In this document: one piece after another, positions 1 through 5,046 of the stretch
Numbering within the stretch: the stretch's first letter is position 1
Layout: every line of letters starts with the position of its first letter
Assembly: GCA_021774015.1 (NCBI GenBank)
Contig: JAJFJO010000273.1
Location: 1 to 5,046 of the forward strand
From: Gammaproteobacteria bacterium
GTDB lineage: Bacteria; Pseudomonadota; Gammaproteobacteria; Coxiellales; Coxiellaceae
Reading direction: 5' to 3'
DNA: 5,046 nucleotides
Translations under genes and position numbers: made by a program
The notes under the pieces: model-generated
Seen by the model: only the letters and a program-made list of their open reading frames with translations
Told to the model about the DNA's origin: nothing
Databases searched by the model: none

Positions 1-141
1 CAGCACATCATAACCCGTATAAGCATCCGCTTGCAGATACCCTTGATAGCCTTTTAAAAAATCCATTGGCCCTATTTGATGTCGCGTAGGCGTATAATCA
101 TAAACGGCACAAGGCGGGGCATTTTTACCACCACCCAAGTA
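1..141 (-). pseudogene. IS66-family transposase, internal fragment cut by the Tn3 element
   Basis: The minus strand reads open from 141 to the window edge for 47 codons. It begins YLGGGKNAPP, continues through CAVYDYTPTR and ends with GYLQADAYTGYDVL. The run VYDYTPTR followed about 17 residues later by GYLQADAY.GYD is characteristic of the DDE domain of IS66-family transposases (TnpC), where the Asp of QADAY is in a catalytic motif. The reading frame continues into the transposon end without a start codon and meets a stop at 196-198. The amino-terminal half of the protein is therefore missing and cannot be made from here. The remainder toward the carboxyl end lies outside the window, so its intactness is unknown. 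The family call is confident. I infer that the Tn3 element truncated it, because the break falls exactly at the GGGG terminus. Confidence 0.85.
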
Positions 142-202
142 GGGGTCCCAAGCATTAATAATATAAATGTCGGCTCTCCAGCTGCAAGCATATGATTATA
201 CA
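142..202 (+). repeat. Left terminal inverted repeat of the Tn3 element
   Basis: Aligned by eye to the reverse complement of 4786-4846, this end matches at about 51 of 61 positions without gaps. The first 13 bases, GGGGTCCCAAGCA, are identical, and later identical blocks include TAATAATA and CCAGCTG. The inner part, TATGATTATACA, mirrors TATGCTTATACA at the other end. Tn3-family ends are commonly about 38 bp, so similarity running to about 61 bp is long. Alignment weakens beyond 202. The 120 bp from 203 to 322, downstream of the recombinase gene, hold no gene or clear terminator hairpin that I can see. Confidence 0.92.
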
Positions 203-322
203 GCAAAATATCGCCATGAGAATATTTGAACAGCAATTGTAAGCCCTTGTTTTATTTACACTTTCCTCTCGTAATTTCCAACAATTATTAACCATTTGCG
301 GAGAAGTCGGATTGCAATGAGG

Positions 323-1621
323 CTATCTCTTTTTATCAATAGTTTTCGTTTTAGCTGATTTTGCTCGTGCCACTAGCTCCACATCTATATAGCGATCGGT
401 GATAGCGCCAGAACTATGACCAGCGTCATCTCGAACATGCTCTCTAGGACGGAGCTTAACATCATCAGAAATTCCTGTGTGCCTTAACCAATGAACGGTG
501 GCGGAACGCAATTGCATACTTTCTTGAGATTCACCCTTACGTTCTAGTTCATCAGCCGCATAATCAAAGCAAGCTTGCACTAAGCGACGAATTGGACGCT
601 CACTCGTAATGGGTTTGTTGAGATTTTTTAAATGTGAAATTAAAGGTGTTTTTTCGTTGGGTAAAGGGTAGGGTGGTAAATTAAGGTAGGCAACTCGATA
701 AAATTTGATAGCTTCTAACATGGCAGGACTAACAGCAATTTGTCGCGCTTTATTGCCTTTGCTAACCGTTTTAAACCACCAATTTCCCTTTTCATCTTTT
801 TGAAAATCGCTCATGGTTGGCGACCAACGTTCGTTACTCACTAATTCAGAAATTCTTAAATACATACCGTATAAACAGGATAATATAAAAACATCCCTTT
901 CAGATTTATGATTTATTTTTGCTTTTCTCTTTGCAATCTTAATCACAGTTTGCCATTGTTTATCAGACAAACGACGTATTGTGGGTGTGGTAGCTTCTTT
1001 ACGCAAAAATTTACTTTTTTGTCGGATTAATGCAACAGGATTAACTTCTGCAATTTCATCTTGAAGTAAAAATTGATAGAAGCTACTTAATATGCCAAAC
1101 ATTGCTTTTAATGTTTGCTGCGAAAGCTGATAATCATCCTTGTTAGGCATAGTGCCTGTTCTACGGTCTAATTTAGATACATGCGCTTCAAAGGGACGCC
1201 ATTCTTTATTCGGCATTCTCAGGCCATCTTTGTTTTTAAAGCGAGCAACTTTTTTCAAGCCAATCCACCTTTTATAGGGTTTAATACAAAATTCAATAAA
1301 GGCTTCAATATCTTGGCGTTTATGTTTTAAGAAGGTCTGTTCACGTACGAACCAACTCCATTGCACAAATCGCTCCAAGTCACGACGGTATGCACCAAAG
1401 GTATCACTGCTACCACGGTAACTATAAAGAAAATTTAAAACGTGCTGGTAGTCTTTAGTGGCATAGGCAGGTATAGAAACATTGGTATCTTTCAAGCAAT
1501 GGTTTAACCATTGTTGGATGCATTGTTTTGGGTTGTTATGGGCATAAATGGCGCTGTGCTGGGCCAGCACTTCAGGCAGGGTATCAAATAATGGTCTGGG
1601 TATATAGCTTAAATTTGACAT
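323..1621 (-). CDS. Tyrosine recombinase (putative cointegrate resolvase, TnpI/TnpS-like)
   Basis: This 432-residue protein has the full catalytic set of tyrosine recombinases: Arg256 in YLRISEL, Lys288 in VSKGNKAR, His377 and Arg380 in HWLRHTG, His402 in GHSS, and the nucleophile Tyr411 in TDRYID. These enzymes cut and rejoin DNA through a 3'-phosphotyrosine link. In this setting the likely job is resolving replicative cointegrates at a site inside the transposon. The amino-terminal half (about 60-200) is the core-binding helical domain. It contains an extra basic stretch near 113-165 (KRWIG, RFKNKDG, EWRPF). That makes the protein much longer than Tn4430 TnpI (about 284 residues) or Tn4651 TnpS (about 323). 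The start ATG at 1621 is preceded by only a weak AAGAGA about 12 bp upstream, and the next in-frame Met is far inside. It diverges from tnpA with an 84-bp gap that holds a likely core site. Recombinase class is near certain; the resolvase role is inferred from context. A TnpT-like partner is not encoded. Confidence 0.93.
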   Translation of the reverse strand: MSNLSYIPRPLFDTLPEVLAQHSAIYAHNNPKQCIQQWLNHCLKDTNVSIPAYATKDYQHVLNFLYSYRGSSDTFGAYRRDLERFVQWSWFVREQTFLKHKRQDIEAFIEFCIKPYKRWIGLKKVARFKNKDGLRMPNKEWRPFEAHVSKLDRRTGTMPNKDDYQLSQQTLKAMFGILSSFYQFLLQDEIAEVNPVALIRQKSKFLRKEATTPTIRRLSDKQWQTVIKIAKRKAKINHKSERDVFILSCLYGMYLRISELVSNERWSPTMSDFQKDEKGNWWFKTVSKGNKARQIAVSPAMLEAIKFYRVAYLNLPPYPLPNEKTPLISHLKNLNKPITSERPIRRLVQACFDYAADELERKGESQESMQLRSATVHWLRHTGISDDVKLRPREHVRDDAGHSSGAITDRYIDVELVARAKSAKTKTIDKKR

Positions 1622-1643
1622 ATGACCGGGTTTCTCTTATAGT
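1615..1643 (+). promoter_or_regulatory. Predicted sigma-70 promoter for tnpA
   Basis: A perfect -35 box TTGACA (1615-1620) is followed by a 17-bp spacer and a -10 box TATAGT (1638-1643), one mismatch from consensus. Transcription would start near 1650, leaving a leader of about 56 nt before the tnpA ATG at 1706. The -35 box overlaps codons 1-2 of the divergent recombinase gene. The -10 box overlaps the left arm of the proposed core site, so recombinase binding should compete with RNA polymerase. No comparably good promoter for the recombinase gene is visible on the other strand. Confidence 0.72.
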
Positions 1644-1668
1644 CCAGTAAACAATCTTACTAGCCTTT
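1639..1668. other. Putative tyrosine-recombinase core (resolution) site
   Basis: Two 12-bp arms, ATAGTCCAGTAA (1639-1650) and the inverse of AAAGGCTAGTAA (1657-1668), match at 9 of 12 positions and flank the 6-bp spacer ACAATC. The innermost five bases, AGTAA and TTACT, are identical inverted. Paired inverted arms of 11-13 bp around a 6-8 bp spacer are the standard target layout of tyrosine recombinases. In Tn4430-type elements the internal resolution site also lies next to the recombinase gene. Two imperfect direct copies, CTTGGTTG (1670-1677) and CTTGGATG (1690-1697), lie 20 bp apart toward tnpA. They might be accessory binding sites, but they are short enough to be chance. The core call rests on geometry and position only. 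Confidence 0.6.
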
Positions 1669-1705
1669 TCTTGGTTGCCTTTAATGATACTTGGATGTTC
1701 TACTG

Positions 1706-4700
1706 ATGGCAAATAAAAGTTCACGCTTGCTCACTATAGATGAACAGTGGGATCTTTATGCCCCTCCCTCTCTTAATCAATTTGAACGTTCCCAACATTT
1801 TACCCTAACCAAAGAGGAAGTCAAAATATTAGAAAGCTTTGATAGCATTGAGGCCGCTGTATATTTTATTATTTGCTATGTTTTTTTGAAACTTAAAAAA
1901 TCACTCATTAAATTTAACTATCAAGAAGTCACAAAAGAAAGACAACACATCATGGAACGTTATTTTCCCACTAAACAATCACCGCGGGCCCTCCCCAAAA
2001 ATAGAGATTTAATTGCACGTATTGAAAACAAAGCATTGGAACTATTCGATTACCAAAGAGCAAACCAAAAAACCATGAAGCTAATAAAAGAAAAACTACA
2101 CGAACAAGCAAAACGCCACCCGAGGCAAAGAAAGCTATGTAAAACGTTACTAAACTTGTTGGTGCAACATCGTATTGCAATCCCACCCTACACTACATTA
2201 CAAAATATAATTACAGATGTTTGGCATACTGAGAATCAGCGGATCACCAAAAATTATCAACGATACACGTCAAAAGAACAGCGCCAAGTAATTTCATCCT
2301 TGTTGGGGAAAACAGATAAATTTCACCGCATTGTCACCATTAATCAAGATATGAAAAACTTCAGCAACACTGCTATCACAGAAGAAATTACCAAGCTACA
2401 ACAATTAAAACCTGTTTTTGACATTGCTAAGCCCATACTACCAAAACTTCAATTACCCACAACCACCATCAATTACTATGCAAGTTTGATAGACTATTAT
2501 AATGGCTATCGTTTAAATCAACTGAACGATAGTCAATCACAACATTACCTACTTTGCTACACATTTAGCCGTTACCAAATGGTTAACGATAATCTCTTGG
2601 AGGCGATTAAAAAACGCACTCTGGACTATCTGGCTGACGCAGTGCAATATGCTAAAGATGAAGCAGCCAAACAATTAGAAGCCACAAAGCAAGCAAGAGA
2701 GAAAGCAAGTGCATTGCTTTTCGCCCTTCACGCATACCCGAAGAAGACGATACCTAAAAAAGAAATTCATAAATATATTCCACACAATGAATTTTTAACC
2801 ATAGCAAAACTTCTAATCGACGACAAGCTTGACAAACAATTCTTGTTTTGGAAGTACATAGATATAAATAGCAACGCCATTAAGCTTTGCTTAAGGCAAT
2901 TATTTTTGAACTTAGATTTAGTCATCGTTAATAATAAACCTTTAGATGAGGTTGTAACTTTTCTCAAGGATTGCTTGGATGATAGTCCATCTGACAAATT
3001 AAAACCATTACCTCCAAACATACTGGCATGGATAAAGAAAAAAGATAGGCCATACGTGTTAGATGGTAAAGCAGCAATTTTCAACCGTCTTGAATTCCTA
3101 ATTTACGAAAATATTGTACATCATATTTCAACAAATAAATTAACGTTGAAATACAGTATCAAACACAAAGCGATTGAAGATGATTTATTGCCAAGAAATA
3201 ATTTTAATAAAAACAAATCAAAAATACTGAAAAATATTGGTTATAAAAAATTAAACACCCCAATACGAAAGCTGCTTAATGAAAAACGCCGCAATATAGC
3301 TAAGCTCTATAAGCAGTTAAACACAGGCATCTTAACCGGCACCAATAAAGGCATTAAAATCAGTATCGATAAAAATGGAAAAACCTTATGGCGCCTACGC
3401 CCCTTAGATAAAAAATCCGATCCAAACGACAGTCTATTTGAAAAATTTCATCGTCGCGGCATTGTTGATGTGATTAAATTTGTTAATCAAAGGACTAGAT
3501 TTTCACGATCGTTTGACTCTATATTGCCTAAGCAACATAGGGGTGAGTTTGATATTATGCACATCATTGCTGTAGCATTAGCAAACGCCATACGTGTTGG
3601 TGCAAGAAAAATGGCTGACATTTCTGATTTAAATGAATCTTCAATGCTAACAACTGAAGCCGCATATTTTCGCGATGAGACGATATTAGCTGCTATTGAT
3701 ATCATTAATAAAGCTGCAGCTAAACTTCCTATTTATAAACAGTGGTATATCAATAATAAATATCATGGAAGTGCCGATGGTTTAAAGCTGGAGGTTGAAT
3801 TAGAAAATATAATGGCACGATTTTCTAAAAAATACCTAGGGAATGATATGGGCGTATCAGGGTACAATGGCATATTGAATTATTTTTCAATCACGGGTTT
3901 ACTTATCGGCACGAATGAATATGAAGGCAGTTATACATTTGAAATGGCCGAACATCAAAATGCTGATGAATTAAAAATAGATATTCTATCGGTTGATGCG
4001 CATGGTAAAAATTCTTTTAATTTTGCATTATTTGATTTAACTGATCGTCTTTTAGCACCACGTATCCCAAAACCTCACCGTGAAAAGTTTTGGGGTTTTC
4101 AAGACATGGAAATTGATGAAGATTATATTATAAAACCAACAAAATATGCTGACGAGGAATTGATAATTGAAGAGTGGGATAATGTCTTGCATATGGTCAC
4201 ATCTTTGATTGCAGGAGATGCTCAGCCTAGCGTTATTATAAAAAAATTATCATCAGGCAATTATAGTAGTCGAACCAAGCTTGCTTTAATGCACTATAAT
4301 AATTTAGTGCAAACTGAGTTTTTATTAATGTACTTGCATGACAAAGAGTTTAGGCGTACGGTCATGGTAGCCTTAAATCGCGGAGAGCATTTCAATGGTT
4401 TATATCGCGCTATTACTATCTTGAAAAAAGGTGCGTTTAGAGGTAGGAAAAAAACTGAAATGCAGATCTGGAATCACTGTACAAGATTAATTGCATCAAT
4501 AATCTTATATTACAATAGCTATATTCTAAATGGGCTTTATGAAAATGCGCCGGACAACGCCACAAAAAAATATTTAATCAGCTTATCCCCTAGTGCCTGG
4601 ATACATGTGAACATGCTTGGTTTTTACCAATTCTTTGGTGAAGAATCTTATGAATATATTGAACGCTGGATTGAGGACTGGTCCTATCAAGGCAATACAG

Positions 4701-4720
4701 GTTTCGTTGAAAATTTGTAG
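1706..4720 (+). CDS. tnpA: Tn3-family DDE transposase TnpA
   Basis: The 1,004-residue product, counted from ATG 1706, catalyses replicative transposition by binding the 142 and 4846 ends and transferring strands into target DNA. The amino-terminal region (1-90, RLLTIDEQWDLY, HFTLTKEEV) resembles the DUF4158 part of Tn3 transposases. The next region (about 135-180, IPPYTTLQNI) resembles their DNA-binding segment, and LLCYTFSRYQMVNDNLL at 282-298 is a typical middle motif. The carboxyl-terminal catalytic domain (about 575-970) has KMADISDL at 635-642. Its catalytic residues are Asp691 (GSADG), Asp764 (SVDAHG) and Glu894 (LNRGE). The spacings of 73 and 130 residues nearly equal those of Tn4430 TnpA (D679, D751, E881, from memory). 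Length is normal for the family and there is no frameshift. A TTG at 1691 would add five residues but has no ribosome site. ATG 1706 has a weak GGA ten bases upstream and gives the usual amino terminus. It is probably driven by the 1615-1643 promoter and restrained by the recombinase. Confidence 0.97.
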   Translation: MANKSSRLLTIDEQWDLYAPPSLNQFERSQHFTLTKEEVKILESFDSIEAAVYFIICYVFLKLKKSLIKFNYQEVTKERQHIMERYFPTKQSPRALPKNRDLIARIENKALELFDYQRANQKTMKLIKEKLHEQAKRHPRQRKLCKTLLNLLVQHRIAIPPYTTLQNIITDVWHTENQRITKNYQRYTSKEQRQVISSLLGKTDKFHRIVTINQDMKNFSNTAITEEITKLQQLKPVFDIAKPILPKLQLPTTTINYYASLIDYYNGYRLNQLNDSQSQHYLLCYTFSRYQMVNDNLLEAIKKRTLDYLADAVQYAKDEAAKQLEATKQAREKASALLFALHAYPKKTIPKKEIHKYIPHNEFLTIAKLLIDDKLDKQFLFWKYIDINSNAIKLCLRQLFLNLDLVIVNNKPLDEVVTFLKDCLDDSPSDKLKPLPPNILAWIKKKDRPYVLDGKAAIFNRLEFLIYENIVHHISTNKLTLKYSIKHKAIEDDLLPRNNFNKNKSKILKNIGYKKLNTPIRKLLNEKRRNIAKLYKQLNTGILTGTNKGIKISIDKNGKTLWRLRPLDKKSDPNDSLFEKFHRRGIVDVIKFVNQRTRFSRSFDSILPKQHRGEFDIMHIIAVALANAIRVGARKMADISDLNESSMLTTEAAYFRDETILAAIDIINKAAAKLPIYKQWYINNKYHGSADGLKLEVELENIMARFSKKYLGNDMGVSGYNGILNYFSITGLLIGTNEYEGSYTFEMAEHQNADELKIDILSVDAHGKNSFNFALFDLTDRLLAPRIPKPHREKFWGFQDMEIDEDYIIKPTKYADEELIIEEWDNVLHMVTSLIAGDAQPSVIIKKLSSGNYSSRTKLALMHYNNLVQTEFLLMYLHDKEFRRTVMVALNRGEHFNGLYRAITILKKGAFRGRKKTEMQIWNHCTRLIASIILYYNSYILNGLYENAPDNATKKYLISLSPSAWIHVNMLGFYQFFGEESYEYIERWIEDWSYQGNTGFVENL

Positions 4721-4785
4721 GGAAAACTCCTTGTAAAACATGAGGTTGCTAATTGACATGAAAAATCTTGCAAAGGCTAATTGTA

Positions 4786-4846
4786 TGTATAAGCATAAGG
4801 TTTCAGCTGGTGAGGCTACAGTTCTATTATTAGTGCTTGGGACCCC
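4786..4846 (-). repeat. Right terminal inverted repeat of the Tn3 element
   Basis: Read on the minus strand from 4846, this end begins GGGGTCCCAAGCACTAATAA and pairs with the left end over about 61 bp, with ten mismatches by eye. It begins 65 bp after the tnpA stop codon. The short gap from 4721 to 4785 has the octamer GCTAATTG twice (4748-4755, 4776-4783) but no convincing terminator. The outer boundary is set by the last C of CCCC, immediately followed by IS5-like sequence. Confidence 0.92.
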
Positions 4847-4911
4847 TTTTTAACTTTGTATTTTGCTTTTTTAAAGTGGTGTCGACGAGATTCATTATAT
4901 TTATAAGGCAT
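4847..4911 (-). pseudogene. IS5-family transposase, amino-terminal fragment cut by the Tn3 element
   Basis: On the minus strand an ATG at 4911 opens MPYKYNESRRHHFKKAKYKV. This closely resembles the start of IS5-family transposases, many of which begin MPYKYNE.RRHK followed by a lysine-rich YKV or YRV segment. A GGAG six bases upstream of this ATG is a good ribosome site and favours it over the in-frame ATG at 4923. After about 21 residues the frame runs into the Tn3 terminus and stops at TAG 4816-4818. Any product would be a 31-residue fusion without the catalytic domain. The rest of the gene is not found on the far side of the transposon. Confidence 0.8.
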
Positions 4912-4978
4912 GGTTGGCTCCATTTCTAACATGAATTGCACAAATATTAACATTTTTTGGCTTTGCCAGCTGTAGTTT

Positions 4979-4998
4979 CACCGTGTTGCAACAAAGTC
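4979..4998 (-). repeat. Possible IS5-type terminal inverted repeat
   Basis: The minus strand reads GACTTTGTTGCAACACGG from 4998 inward, 87 bp ahead of the IS5-type transposase start. Terminal repeats of the IS903 group of IS5 begin G(G/A)CTTTGTTG, so both sequence and distance fit the upstream end of that insertion sequence. Its partner end is not in the window, so the exact border and any target duplication cannot be tested. The 48 bp beyond it (4999-5046) are unassigned. Confidence 0.5.
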
Positions 4999-5046
4999 GT
5001 ATCAAGCATTAACTTCCAAAATGGGACATCCCGAACTTTAACTCCA

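Larger units (their letters stand above)
142..4846. mobile_element. Tn3-family transposon, 4,705 bp, with a tyrosine recombinase and no passenger genes
   Basis: The element starts GGGGTCCCAAGC at 142 and ends with its inverse GCTTGGGACCCC at 4846. The two ends are inverted copies over roughly 61 bp. Between them lie a divergent pair: a tyrosine recombinase (minus) and a Tn3-type DDE transposase of about 1,000 residues (plus). GGGG-starting long inverted ends plus a transposase of this length define the Tn3 family, which transposes replicatively through cointegrates. Using a tyrosine recombinase as resolvase is known for the TnpI (Tn4430, Tn5401) and TnpS/TnpT (Tn4651) branches. No serine resolvase, second recombination protein or accessory gene is present. 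Both genes are full length with all catalytic residues, so the element may be active. The usual 5-bp target duplication is absent (AAGTA against TTTTT). I cannot assign a named transposon. Confidence 0.93.

Noticed and set aside
155..295. 46-codon minus-strand frame between the recombinase stop and the left end, with a hydrophobic Cys-rich middle
   Set aside because: No ribosome-binding sequence, it overlaps the terminal repeat, its composition looks like chance, and I recognise no family.
1691..1705. TTG at 1691 as the tnpA start
   Set aside because: It adds only five residues not typical of the family, has no ribosome-binding sequence before it, and an ATG follows at 1706 right at the normal amino terminus.
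1971..2186. 71-codon minus-strand frame inside tnpA
   Set aside because: It is antisense to a clearly coding, conserved tnpA frame; a shadow frame.
2767..3084. 105-codon minus-strand frame inside tnpA
   Set aside because: Shadow of tnpA, low-complexity composition, no recognised domain.
3487..3705. 72-codon minus-strand frame inside tnpA
   Set aside because: Shadow of the conserved tnpA catalytic domain.
142..4846. Passenger genes, toxin-antitoxin pair, CRISPR array or RNA gene within the element
   Set aside because: All space is taken by two genes, the ends and an 84-bp gap; the remaining stretches are under 125 bp and show no repeats or folds that fit.
4740..4853. 37-codon plus-strand frame (MRLLIDMKNL...) crossing the right end, mirrored by a similar outward frame in the left end that encodes AGE.T and LGTP
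   Set aside because: The shared peptide follows from the inverted repeat itself. Differences between the two ends fall mostly at first codon positions, not third, so there is no sign of coding selection, and ribosome sites are weak.

Overview
The window is almost entirely one mobile element. Positions 142-4846 (4,705 bp) form an apparently complete, A+T-rich transposon of the Tn3 family. It is bounded by inverted ends that start GGGG and are alike over about 61 bp. It carries only two genes, divergently arranged: a tyrosine recombinase on the minus strand (323-1621) and a roughly 1,004-residue Tn3-type DDE transposase on the plus strand (1706-4720). I see no passenger gene for resistance, toxin-antitoxin or metabolism. 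It is therefore a minimal Tn3 element whose cointegrates are probably resolved by a tyrosine recombinase rather than by a serine resolvase.

The 84-bp gap between the two genes looks like the control and recombination centre. A near-consensus sigma-70 promoter (TTGACA, 17 bp, TATAGT; 1615-1643) points toward tnpA. Its -35 box lies on the first codons of the recombinase gene. Its -10 box overlaps the left arm of an imperfect inverted repeat (12-bp arms, 6-bp spacer; 1639-1668), which has the layout of a tyrosine-recombinase core site. The inferred arrangement is that recombinase bound at the core site both resolves cointegrates and blocks transposase transcription.

The flanks are remnants of two different insertion sequences. 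Positions 1-141 encode an internal piece of an IS66-type transposase (minus strand). Positions 4847-4911 encode the first 21 or so residues of an IS5-type transposase (minus strand), with a possible IS5-type terminal repeat ending near 4998. Positions 4999-5046 are unassigned. The five bases outside each end differ (AAGTA on the left, TTTTT on the right), so there is no target duplication. The junctions probably arose by recombination between copies or by a replicative rearrangement, not by one simple insertion.

The organism cannot be named. Low G+C, several layered insertion sequences, and an IS5-type start resembling proteobacterial transposases suggest a low-G+C proteobacterium, possibly gammaproteobacterial, or a plasmid of one. 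This is inference only.
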